Part shown: piece by piece, positions 26,368 through 34,228 of the stretch
How the letters are laid out: every line of letters starts with the position of its first letter
Position numbering within the stretch: the first letter of the stretch is position 1
Origin: GCA-2706205 sp964215955
GTDB lineage: Bacteria > Bdellovibrionota > Bacteriovoracia > Bacteriovoracales > Bacteriovoracaceae
DNA: 64,000 bases
Reading direction: 5' to 3'
Assembly: GCA_964215955.1 (NCBI GenBank)
Contig: CAXPDR010000031.1
Coordinates: forward strand, 138,949 to 202,948
Position numbers and translations under genes: made by a program
Notes under the pieces: generated by a model
The model's database searches: none
Told to the model about the DNA's origin: nothing
Seen by the model: the letters and a program-made list of their open reading frames with translations, nothing else

Positions 26368-28344
26368 ATGAACTCTAAACCATTGAATTTAAAAACCTTT
26401 TTGGCAAATACTCCTAAGTCAGGGCCAAAATATGCTACAGAAATTAAAAACTTAAAAGGTGAAACGGTAGTTTGTGGTGATCCTGTTAAGACAAGAGCAC
26501 TTCTTGCTCTTATGAATTTAGGAGCAGTGAATGGTGGGGCTGCGTGTCACTGGGGTGGACCAGCTGCCATGGCGGAGTGTATGAGTGCCCTTCATGCTTT
26601 TATGTTTAGAAAAGATAACTGGTTTGATCATTATAATTTTATTAATGATATTGGTCATGCAGAAAATGGGATTTATGCCTTAAGAGCAAATCTTGGTTTT
26701 GGAGATTTAGATCTTAATTCACTTAAAGGCTTTAGGTCTATCAATTCCAAACTAACAGGACATGGTGAATCTCATCTTTATCCTGAAGGGGTTCTATTAT
26801 CAAATGGACCACTAAGTTCTTCTCTTCCCCAAGCTCAGGGACTGGCTCACGGTGATAAAATTGTTGGAAGAGATAGAGTTACATTTGTGAGTATGAGTGA
26901 TGGTGCAAGTATGGAAGGAGAGGCAAAAGAGTCTTTTGCCGCTATTCCTGGTCTGGCCAAGAAAGGGAAACTTAATCCTTTTGTTTTAATCATCTCTGAT
27001 AATAATACCAAACTTTCAGGTAGAATTAGTGAAGATAGCTTTGCTATGGAAGGAACTTTCGAGTCTTTAGAGGCACTTGGCTGGAAAAGTGTAAAAGTTG
27101 AAAATGGAAATGATTTAACCGCATGTTACCATGCTATTGAAAAAGCTGAAGAAATTGCACTAGGTGGTCAACCAGTATTTTTATGGGTGAAAACGGTTAA
27201 AGGATATGGGGTTAAAAGCACTGAGGAGAGTGCATCCGGTGGACATGGCTTTCCTATAAAAGCTTATTCTCAAGATATTTTTAGCTTTTTAGATGAAATT
27301 ACAAATAATAACACTCCTGAAGAACTTATAACATGGGCCAAAGAGTTAACTATAAAACCAGAAGCAAACACCAAAACGGACACTGGAATCAAAAAGGAAA
27401 AGGCACAAGCTGGTCTAGCGCGTGGAGCAATTAAGGCAAAGAAAGAAGGCTTTCCTGTATTCTCAGTTTCATCAGATCTGCAAGGATCAACTGGAATGGC
27501 GGCTTTTCAAAAAGAATTTCCTGATTGTTCTTTAGACGTGGGAATTGCTGAAGCAAATATGGTCAGCCATGGTGCTGGTTTAAGCAAGGCAGGAGTTATT
27601 CCAATCGTTGATACATTTTCAGCATTTGGTGTGACTAAAGGTAATCTTCCATTAATTATGGCATCTTTATCTAACTGTCCCATGGTCGCTGTTTTTTCTC
27701 ACACCGGTTTTCAAGATGCAGCAGATGGAGCAAGTCATCAGTCACTAACTTATTTAAGTGCAGTTTCTTCCATTCCTAACACTAAGGCAGTTGTTGTATC
27801 TACTTCTGAAGAAGCAGAAGAGCTTATGTATCTTGCACTAAAAGATATCGCTAAAAATTTAGAAAATAATAAGCAAGCTTATAGCTATATATTCTTCGTT
27901 GGAAGAGAAAATTTTCCTGTGAGCCTAGGTGAGGGGATTGAATATCAGTTAGCTAAAGCTCAAGTTTTAAAAGAGGGAAATGATGGTGTTATTGTTTCTG
28001 CTGGACCAACACTCTTTAAGTCCTTAGAAGCTGCTGATCAACTTGAAAGTTCAGGAAAAAATATCACCGTTATAAATTCACCATGTATTAACTTTATGGA
28101 TGTCCAAACTATAAAATCTTGGGTTGATAAATCTAAGAAACTTATTACTGTTGAAGATCACCAATTAATTGGAGGTTTAGGGGCACAGTTAACTCATAAG
28201 CTTAAGTTAGAAGGCTCTGAATTTAAATTAAAATCAATTGGGGTCGCCGGTAATTTTGGTCAGTCTGCTTATACGGCAGATGAGCTATATACTAAAAATG
28301 GGATGGATACAAAGGCCATTGTTGAAGCTTTTAATAGTCTTTAA
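26368..28344 (+). CDS. Transketolase-like thiamine diphosphate enzyme
   Basis: A 658-residue protein with the three-domain transketolase layout. The N-terminal TPP domain has SDGASMEGEAKESF in place of the usual GDG motif region and DNNTKLSGRI for metal and diphosphate binding. The middle Pyr domain carries DVGIAEANMVSHGAGLSKAG with the catalytic Glu. The C-terminal domain has ITVEDHQLIGGLGAQL. It would shuttle two-carbon units between sugar phosphates in the pentose phosphate pathway. The N-terminal region is divergent (GGAACHWGGPAAMAE where classic enzymes have GHPG), so another ketol transfer reaction is possible. It overlaps a convergent gene by 14 bases. Confidence 0.82.
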   Translation: MNSKPLNLKTFLANTPKSGPKYATEIKNLKGETVVCGDPVKTRALLALMNLGAVNGGAACHWGGPAAMAECMSALHAFMFRKDNWFDHYNFINDIGHAENGIYALRANLGFGDLDLNSLKGFRSINSKLTGHGESHLYPEGVLLSNGPLSSSLPQAQGLAHGDKIVGRDRVTFVSMSDGASMEGEAKESFAAIPGLAKKGKLNPFVLIISDNNTKLSGRISEDSFAMEGTFESLEALGWKSVKVENGNDLTACYHAIEKAEEIALGGQPVFLWVKTVKGYGVKSTEESASGGHGFPIKAYSQDIFSFLDEITNNNTPEELITWAKELTIKPEANTKTDTGIKKEKAQAGLARGAIKAKKEGFPVFSVSSDLQGSTGMAAFQKEFPDCSLDVGIAEANMVSHGAGLSKAGVIPIVDTFSAFGVTKGNLPLIMASLSNCPMVAVFSHTGFQDAADGASHQSLTYLSAVSSIPNTKAVVVSTSEEAEELMYLALKDIAKNLENNKQAYSYIFFVGRENFPVSLGEGIEYQLAKAQVLKEGNDGVIVSAGPTLFKSLEAADQLESSGKNITVINSPCINFMDVQTIKSWVDKSKKLITVEDHQLIGGLGAQLTHKLKLEGSEFKLKSIGVAGNFGQSAYTADELYTKNGMDTKAIVEAFNSL

Positions 28345-29230
28345 GTAAAATTTCAAATAATTTACCAGTGATCTTTGGATCACCAAATTGGAGGTGGTGT
28401 GGACCACCTTCAATTAATTGAACTTTACTATTTGGAAACCACGAATCATACATTTTCATACCATGTTTATAATCAATGATTGCATCACTTGAGCCAAAAA
28501 TACTCGTGACATTATTTATGTCATAGTTTGCATTAGAGTTTTGAGCTTCTACAAAGTTAATACAATTTTCTGTCCAATTAATAGGTAAGTAAGCATGATA
28601 ATCAGGATCAGTATCTCTTGTGTTATTGTAATCCTCACTTCTAATTTGTTCAAATCTTCTGATATTATCAAATAATATAGATAACATGGGAATTGAATTC
28701 CTAACTGCTTTCCAAAAGGCAGGCCTTGTTAAAGGCGAAATTAAATAAATATGCTCAAATGGATTATCATTGTATTCTTTTAAATAGTTGGTAATACCTA
28801 CTGCACCAGTTGAGTGAGCAATAAATATATGTTTTTTATTCTCGTTTAAATTTTTAATGTAAGCTTTTATATGGTGGGTGTATGTATCAAAATGATCAAT
28901 ATCGTAGCGTTTACCTGATGATTTTCCATGGCCTGGAAGTTCTAAGCAATTAAGAGAATGACCTTTTGCGGTTATCTCATTTACGAATGGCCACATATAG
29001 TGACAACTTTCTGTATATCCATGAAGAACGTGATATTGATATTGTGAATCACTATTTTGGTTGTATTTATAGATTTGGATGGTTCTTTCATCATTCGAGT
29101 AGTCGAGATATGAAAGAATTTCTTCTGAAGCGTTGTGGGTGGTTTTTCCAAATGTATTTAAACTCATAATACTTATAATAAGCATTAGTGTTATCTTATT
29201 AAAGTGAATAGTAAATCTTGCCTTATTCAA
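28331..29230 (-). CDS. Exported alpha/beta hydrolase (lysophospholipase-like)
   Basis: An alpha/beta hydrolase with the nucleophile elbow AHSTGAVG (Ser), an LHGY oxyanion strand and a C-terminal His in GGPHHLQFG; the Asp is likely in FGSSDAIIDY. LELPGHGKSSG resembles monoacylglycerol lipases and lysophospholipases. TTG at 29230 is preferred because GAGG lies six bases upstream; GTG at 29242 is an alternative. Either start gives a hydrophobic leader (MLIISIMSLNTFG), so it is probably exported. It overlaps the end of the 29223-30140 gene and is probably co-transcribed with it. Confidence 0.8.
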   Translation of the reverse strand: MNKARFTIHFNKITLMLIISIMSLNTFGKTTHNASEEILSYLDYSNDERTIQIYKYNQNSDSQYQYHVLHGYTESCHYMWPFVNEITAKGHSLNCLELPGHGKSSGKRYDIDHFDTYTHHIKAYIKNLNENKKHIFIAHSTGAVGITNYLKEYNDNPFEHIYLISPLTRPAFWKAVRNSIPMLSILFDNIRRFEQIRSEDYNNTRDTDPDYHAYLPINWTENCINFVEAQNSNANYDINNVTSIFGSSDAIIDYKHGMKMYDSWFPNSKVQLIEGGPHHLQFGDPKITGKLFEILLKDY

Positions 29231-30140
29231 TTGTCGCCTCACTATTTTGGGTCTTCGCTGGGGGATAAATAATATGAGTCTTACTTTCTATGGCCGCTCT
29301 TTCTATTTCAGTCACCTCTTTATTCCCCCTCTTTTGGTATTTTATCACCGTCGACCCAAAAATTGGATCAAAGTTTTGCGTTGACTTAAAAAGGTAATTG
29401 CATTCATTATTTAAGGATAATCCAAGGTCTTTAATACTAAAGAAAGATAGTTCTTTTCCATCTTTTATTACTTTGACTAAGAATGCTGACAGAGAGTCTT
29501 TATTGGCCCTTTCATATGAAAGATGAACTATAAAGTCCGAATTAGCGAGATTATCAATTCCACTATGTTCTTCAATAGTCTCTATACTAATTGGGGTTGT
29601 GCTTAAAAAGCCTATCTCATCTTGATTATATTTTGTTTGCCCAATTATCGTATCTTCTAAAAGCTTTAATTGTTGGTCTTTAGGGACATCTTTTATTAGA
29701 CCCATCAAGTAACTTATAAAAACTTTTTTTATCTGTTTTTTGTCGGGGGAATTGGGATTAGTTATTATGGAGTTTCCTGATTCGATATAATGATTTTGCA
29801 AAAATGTGTCAACACTCGTTGTATCTCCTTGTATCGGTTTTACGCCTTTAGTGTGGAGTAGCAACATATCATCACTTAGACTTGAAATATCCATATCCAT
29901 AATTTCAGGATCTTTGAAGTTTTGATAGGTCTTATTATTTTTAAATAATTTTTCAAGTTGATTTATAGCTGTGAATACACCTTGCGGACCAGTTAAATCT
30001 CTTTGTTTAATATAGTCCATGATAGCAGTTTCAAAGTTTACGGCCTTCATTTCGCAAAAGGCTTGTTTGTCCTCGAGCGTGATAGCTGAAGTATGAAAGC
30101 TGAGGGTAAATAAGCTAATGACAAAAAGATTTTTAAACAT
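29223..30140 (-). CDS. Exported protein of unknown function
   Basis: A 305-residue protein with a signal peptide (MFKNLFVISLFTLSFHTSA). I do not recognise a family. Weak features: LLHTKG (residues 94-99), FLSTT (178-182) and EIE (278-280) occur in the order of the His/Arg, STS and ExE motifs of ADP-ribosyltransferases, but the surrounding sequence does not prove that fold. It overlaps the start of the alpha/beta hydrolase gene by about 8 bases, so the two are probably one exported pair. Confidence 0.65.
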   Translation of the reverse strand: MFKNLFVISLFTLSFHTSAITLEDKQAFCEMKAVNFETAIMDYIKQRDLTGPQGVFTAINQLEKLFKNNKTYQNFKDPEIMDMDISSLSDDMLLLHTKGVKPIQGDTTSVDTFLQNHYIESGNSIITNPNSPDKKQIKKVFISYLMGLIKDVPKDQQLKLLEDTIIGQTKYNQDEIGFLSTTPISIETIEEHSGIDNLANSDFIVHLSYERANKDSLSAFLVKVIKDGKELSFFSIKDLGLSLNNECNYLFKSTQNFDPIFGSTVIKYQKRGNKEVTEIERAAIESKTHIIYPPAKTQNSEATIE

Positions 30141-30240
30141 GATATCGCCCTTAATTAGTTTAAGGATTAATCATTCAAATAATATACCAAAATTCAATAC
30201 TTAAGTCGCTGTTTTTACATGTCTGGGTTGTATTGTTTTT

Positions 30241-30282
30241 TTGAAATAGATCAAAAATTATTCAAAACTAACCTACTTGAAT
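30241..30282 (+). promoter_or_regulatory. FNR-like box before the inverted-repeat segment
   Basis: TTGAA-ATAG-ATCAA (30241-30254) matches the FNR consensus TTGAT-N4-ATCAA at 9 of 10 positions. A weak -10-like TACTTG lies at 30274-30279. The box is about 36-41 bases before the likely transcript start at or just after 30283, the class II spacing. Nothing protein-coding starts downstream on this strand. Confidence 0.4.
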
Positions 30283-30485
30283 GGGGATGAGCTTAAAGAC
30301 AAAGTCTGGAAGTGAAAGATTAACCCGTTTTTACATCAATAGTTTCAAGAGCTTCCAAGCTCTCGATACTTTTTATTTTCCTTTTTTCCACAAAAAATAA
30401 TAACTGCACTAACGCCTTCTAGTCGAACCTGTATATAACACAGCTTGGTGCTTCAGTTGTTTACTTTGGCTTTAAGTTCATCCCC
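30283..30485. other. 203-bp non-coding segment bounded by 23-nt inverted repeats; candidate structured RNA
   Basis: The 366-base gap 30141-30506 has no gene. Inside it, 30283-30305 (GGGGATGAGCTTAAAG...) and 30463-30485 (...CTTTAAGTTCATCCCC) pair over 23 positions with one G-U and one A-G mismatch. A further CTG(G)AAG / CTTCAG pairing lies inside. CCAAGCT (30355-30361) can pair with AGCTTGG (30442-30448), or form a small local hairpin instead. A closing stem, internal bulges and a 200-nt size fit a 6S-like or other structured RNA. A short palindromic mobile element (MITE) is the alternative. No T-run terminator is seen. Confidence 0.45.
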
Positions 30486-30506
30486 ACACAAAGGGGACGG
30501 TTAAAA

Positions 30507-31364
30507 TTATTCAAAATTAATTGGTGTCTTTAAATAGGACTTTCCATTACTCTCTGGTTTTGGAAGTTCCCCAGCATCTATGTTTACTTGAATACTAGGT
30601 AATAAAAGTTTTGGTGCATTAAGGGTTTTATCTCTTGAGGTCCTAAACTCTATATACTCAGCTTCAGAAGTGTTTGCTTTTAATTGTATATTTGATTCCT
30701 TACTTTCCTTTATTGTCGTTTCAAATTTTAATTCACGTCCACCAGGCTGATAATCATGACCTGTATAGACTTTTGTATCATCCGGTAAATTATAAAGTTT
30801 GTTATGAACTGAATTGTATAAATCCTTGGCGGATCCTTTAGGGAAGTCACATCTTCCTGTTCCATAATCGGGCATAAAGAGTGCATCACCTGTAAAAACC
30901 ATTCCAGCGATATAATAACTTGCACAAGCTGGAGTATGGCCGGGGGTAAAGATAACTTTTAGCTTTTCCTTTCCAATTGAAATTTCTTCTCCTTCTTTGA
31001 GGAGGATATCAAATTGATCACCATCAGTGTTTAAGTCTTTAAGATTGAATATCGGCTTAAAAACGGATTGAACTTCTTTAATATTTTCACCAATACCAAT
31101 TTTTATGTTTGGATAAATCTTTTTTAATTCTTTAGCCGAGGATAAATGATCGGCGTGAGCATGAGTCTCCAGGGAATAGGTTGGGTTGAGTTTATTGGAG
31201 TCAATAAATTCGGTGAGAGTGTTAAGGCTTGCCTTGTGAATTTTTCCACTTGCCTGATCAAAGTTAAGTACAGGGTCAATTATAATAGCTTCTTTTGTTT
31301 CTTCATCCCATAGCAGATAAGTTAGAGTATAAGTGTCTTTGTCATAAAATTCTTTTAAATTCAT
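30507..31364 (-). CDS. Persulfide dioxygenase-like metallo-beta-lactamase fold protein
   Basis: A 285-residue protein starting at ATG 31364, six bases after TGGAG; an upstream ATG at 31376 overlaps that site. The metal motif is THAHADHL (His68, His70, Asp72, His73). GHTPACASYY and GDALFMPDYGTGRCDFPKGSA give further ligands and match the ETHE1/Blh group, which oxidises glutathione persulfide to sulfite. It is divergent from the phosphatase-like gene at 31490. In other bacteria both domains are fused in one Blh protein. Confidence 0.85.
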   Translation of the reverse strand: MNLKEFYDKDTYTLTYLLWDEETKEAIIIDPVLNFDQASGKIHKASLNTLTEFIDSNKLNPTYSLETHAHADHLSSAKELKKIYPNIKIGIGENIKEVQSVFKPIFNLKDLNTDGDQFDILLKEGEEISIGKEKLKVIFTPGHTPACASYYIAGMVFTGDALFMPDYGTGRCDFPKGSAKDLYNSVHNKLYNLPDDTKVYTGHDYQPGGRELKFETTIKESKESNIQLKANTSEAEYIEFRTSRDKTLNAPKLLLPSIQVNIDAGELPKPESNGKSYLKTPINFE

Positions 31365-31382
31365 AATTAACTCCATTCTATT

Positions 31383-31468
31383 GTATGTTATGATAAACTA
31401 TCACATCCGAAATTGTTTATGATTTGGATCATAATTTAAAGCTAAAATATTAGGCTATAATTAGACAT
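31383..31468. promoter_or_regulatory. Divergent promoters sharing one palindromic operator
   Basis: A perfect 18-base palindrome, TTATGAT-TTGG-ATCATAA, lies at 31417-31434 (centre 31425.5). On the plus strand TATAAT is at 31456-31461; on the minus strand TATCAT is at 31395-31390. Both -10 elements start 30.5 bases from the palindrome centre, so a dimeric regulator bound there would be at about -41 or -42 for both genes. The core ATGAT-N4-ATCAT is of CRP/FNR type. Confidence 0.5.
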
Positions 31469-31489
31469 TATAATTATAAGGAGATTGAC

Positions 31490-31942
31490 ATGGAAGGAAA
31501 AAGAATTACAACGATACCAGGCTTAATGCATCTATGGAAAGTTGATAATCTTTATTTAGCTGGGCAACCATCTGACAATTCTTGGGATGCTATTAAAGAT
31601 CTTGGGGTAAAGCAAATTATCAATCTTAGAAATGAAGCAGAAATGGATTTTTCTCAAGAAATTTCAAAAGTTAAAGATCTTGGTCTTGAATATGTTCAAT
31701 TTCCTATCGTAGAGGCAGGTGAATTAATACCACAAAACTGTGAAAGATTGTCGGGTATGCTGAACTCTGATGAGCCATTTTTTATCCATTGTGGTTCGGC
31801 AAATAGAGTAGCAGGTTGGTTAATCACTTATCTTACCAAGTATAGAGGGATGAGTTTTGAAGATGCGGTTGTTGTTGCGCAGGAAAATGGGCTATCAAAT
31901 CCTGGCTTTATTGACCAAGCTGAAGAAATAGTAAAGGGTTAA
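31490..31942 (+). CDS. Phosphatase-like sulfur-metabolism protein (DUF442/TIGR01244-like)
   Basis: A 150-residue protein of the dual-specificity phosphatase fold. The active-site loop is HCGSANRVAGW, with Cys101 and Arg106 in the CxxxxR pattern. The N-terminal NLYLAGQPS and IINLRNEAEMDF are typical of the domain fused in front of persulfide dioxygenases in Blh proteins. It may act as a sulfur transferase or phosphatase in sulfide or persulfide detoxification. It is divergent from the persulfide dioxygenase gene, with a shared operator. AAGGAG precedes the start. Confidence 0.82.
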   Translation: MEGKRITTIPGLMHLWKVDNLYLAGQPSDNSWDAIKDLGVKQIINLRNEAEMDFSQEISKVKDLGLEYVQFPIVEAGELIPQNCERLSGMLNSDEPFFIHCGSANRVAGWLITYLTKYRGMSFEDAVVVAQENGLSNPGFIDQAEEIVKG

Positions 31943-32454
31943 AACATACCTCGTTCTGGATAACACCAGCCTGCAATAATAAGGCGTTTACCTTTAGTCA
32001 CTTTATTTATTTTGTGTTCAAAGTTAGAAATGCCTGTTTTAAAAATGATAATATTTGCATAATCTGGAGTTGGAATCTTATGAGAAATTTCAGCTCCTTT
32101 TTTTCTTATTTCAAGGATTCCTCCTTCAACTGGTCCTAGGGTTAAACTTAAGGAAAAGGCCATTATCCTAGAGCCATCATCATGCCAAATACCATCTTCT
32201 TCCCATTCATTTTGGGCATCTCGAAGAGAAATAATAAATTCAATTTCCTTAACGTCACAAAATTTTGACATAATATTAAAAAGAAGATTTGGTGGATCTG
32301 TCATTTCCTTAACAATTTTGTCAATTATTGGGAAATCTTCATTTTTTACGGCGCGTTTAAGTTTAGTCGGTAAGTCTAGTTTAAGCTTGGAAAAGCCCTT
32401 ATTTTCAAGGTCATACTGGCACCGTGAAATTTTTGCTTCGTCGTTTTTATTCAT
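31939..32454 (-). CDS. 2-oxoglutarate/Fe(II)-dependent oxygenase-like protein
   Basis: A 171-residue protein. The iron ligands look like WHDDGSR (HxD) and FEHKINKVTKGKRLIIAGW, where the His and a downstream Arg/Lys fit the jelly-roll oxygenase pattern. It is shorter than prolyl hydroxylases, and the substrate cannot be predicted. No signal peptide. The stop overlaps that of the convergent phosphatase-like gene by 4 bases. Confidence 0.75.
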   Translation of the reverse strand: MNKNDEAKISRCQYDLENKGFSKLKLDLPTKLKRAVKNEDFPIIDKIVKEMTDPPNLLFNIMSKFCDVKEIEFIISLRDAQNEWEEDGIWHDDGSRIMAFSLSLTLGPVEGGILEIRKKGAEISHKIPTPDYANIIIFKTGISNFEHKINKVTKGKRLIIAGWCYPERGMF

Positions 32455-32581
32455 ATCTCGATAATTTACCTGATTTTTAGTAGCAGGGCCATATTGCCTC
32501 TAGAGAATTTTGTTATAATAAACTAGGATGTTGCAAGTGGCCCCAATGGGCAAAACTGGATTCATGAAAAAGGAGTCTTTT

Positions 32582-33235
32582 ATGCAATCAACCCTTATTT
32601 CTCAAAATACAGAAATCAATTGGACAAGGTTCAATTCAAGTTTCATTATTGAAGTTAAGAGAGGTACTGAAGTATATACATCTACCGCAGTTGCGATAGG
32701 AGCGAGAACTTTAATTACTGCTGCCCATTGTGTGGATTGTGCTGAAGATATTGTTCTGATTTTAGGCGATGATTATCGTACTCCCGACTCTGTTCGGACT
32801 GTAAATAGTTGGCACGTTCATCCATCGTATAATCCTAAAAAATCACTGTATGAAAATGATCTTGCAATTATTTATATTGATGAAGATCTTCCACACTTTA
32901 CGTCTCTAGAGCAAATTTATGACGATATTGATATTTCAGAATTAAGCTTTTTAGAGCGAATTGGGTTTGGTGGAAGAAATAATGAAAATGTACGAACGTG
33001 GACTAATCCAACATTTGAATCAGTTACTTTTAATAAGCGAAACTTTATTCTAAAAGATTCATCAAGCGTTATTGGTGATTCAGGTGGACCTGTCTATAAA
33101 GAAGAAGCCGGCCAATTAAAACTTATAGGGATTCATTCTACCCTTGAAGGAGAGAATAAAACCTATATTGTAAATTTAGGAGAGTATAAAGATTGGATTT
33201 ATAATCAAATGGATTATAAAGGAGAGGCAATTTAA
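32582..33235 (+). CDS. Trypsin-like serine protease (S1) without signal peptide
   Basis: A 217-residue S1-family protein with triad His49 (TAAHC), Asp93 (ENDLAI) and Ser167 (GDSGGP). ATG at 32582 is chosen for AAAAGGAG six bases upstream. Even the longer frame from 32528 gives no signal peptide, which is odd for this family. It could be a cytosolic enzyme, leave by a non-Sec route, or stay inactive until cell lysis. There is no obvious activation propeptide. It ends directly against the stop of the convergent radical SAM gene. Confidence 0.85.
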   Translation: MQSTLISQNTEINWTRFNSSFIIEVKRGTEVYTSTAVAIGARTLITAAHCVDCAEDIVLILGDDYRTPDSVRTVNSWHVHPSYNPKKSLYENDLAIIYIDEDLPHFTSLEQIYDDIDISELSFLERIGFGGRNNENVRTWTNPTFESVTFNKRNFILKDSSSVIGDSGGPVYKEEAGQLKLIGIHSTLEGENKTYIVNLGEYKDWIYNQMDYKGEAI

Positions 33236-34228
33236 TTACTCTTCCATACAAAAGTAAATTTTATCCTGGTCAAAAGTGTCGATGAGTTGTTCTTTTACAT
33301 AATTCATCATCCACATTCGCATGGGTTTATTATAGCGTATCTTGTTATCAAAACTTTTTACATATTCTTGTTTTGAAATAAGAGATTGTGGATAGTTCTT
33401 TTCCACTTCACGGTAAACATTTTTCGTAAACCTTACAACTCCAATTGAAATATATCCTAGTTGTTTTGGAGGTATGATTTCTTTTAATAAATGACAGAGT
33501 TCTTTATATTCCTCTTTGAAGTTATCAGTGAAAATAATAGGGTCCAGATGAATACCAAGCTGAAAACCATTATCGGCTAAGGTCTTTATGGCCTTCAATC
33601 TTGCTTTTAGACTTGGGCATTTTGTATCAAAAACTCTGGAGTTCGTTTGGGAGCTTATGGTAAAGCTTACATATATATTAGGCAGTGGGGGAAGCTCTAA
33701 TAATTTTTTTGTGTTAACAGCTTTGGTTCTAAGTTCTAATTTGGCTTTAGGATTTTTTTGAAAGAATTTATAATATTCTTTGTACTCATCAGTAATGTTT
33801 AATAAAGCTAGGGAATCAGAGAATTCACCTGCATGAAACCAAGCATCGGGGTAATTAGAAATGGTATTTTCCATATCTTTAATGATGTCCTGGTGATTTA
33901 TAAATAAAACAATATCAGGTGTGTTAAAATATCCTTGCAAATAACAGTACTGGCATTCATAAATACAATTGTAGGCATGTATAAAATAAAAATGTTTTTC
34001 TTTACCAATTCCATAGGCTGCAGGAGCTTCTTTAACTAATTGGCCTTTTTTATTTCCCAAAAATAAATTAAGGCTTTCTCTTTTTTGTAGATAAGGCTTT
34101 TTAACCTTTCCCCATACATCATTGATTGAATCAATATACTTGATTTCATCAAACTTTATTTTTTCAAGAATGGTGGAAATCTTTGGATTTGTTTTAATGT
34201 CATTTTCTATGAAGACATTTTTAAACAT
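33236..34228 (-). CDS. Radical SAM protein of the spore photoproduct lyase family
   Basis: A 330-residue protein with the iron-sulfur motif CIYECQYCYL (CxxxCxxC) following an AYGIGKEKHFYFIHAYN segment. WFHAGEFSDSLAL, YVSFTISSQTN and LGIHLDPII are typical of SPL-like proteins. ATG at 34228 has GGGAG six bases upstream. True spore photoproduct lyase repairs UV-damaged thymines in spores; this organism shows no sporulation genes, so the substrate is uncertain. It overlaps the nucleosidase gene by about 8 bases. Confidence 0.82.
   Translation of the reverse strand: MFKNVFIENDIKTNPKISTILEKIKFDEIKYIDSINDVWGKVKKPYLQKRESLNLFLGNKKGQLVKEAPAAYGIGKEKHFYFIHAYNCIYECQYCYLQGYFNTPDIVLFINHQDIIKDMENTISNYPDAWFHAGEFSDSLALLNITDEYKEYYKFFQKNPKAKLELRTKAVNTKKLLELPPLPNIYVSFTISSQTNSRVFDTKCPSLKARLKAIKTLADNGFQLGIHLDPIIFTDNFKEEYKELCHLLKEIIPPKQLGYISIGVVRFTKNVYREVEKNYPQSLISKQEYVKSFDNKIRYNKPMRMWMMNYVKEQLIDTFDQDKIYFCMEE

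Noticed and set aside
30283..30485. tmRNA or RNase P RNA in the inverted-repeat segment
   Set aside because: GGGGATGA and TCATCCCC look like a tmRNA acceptor stem, but there is no T-loop, no CCA-like end, no tag frame, and the length is too short.
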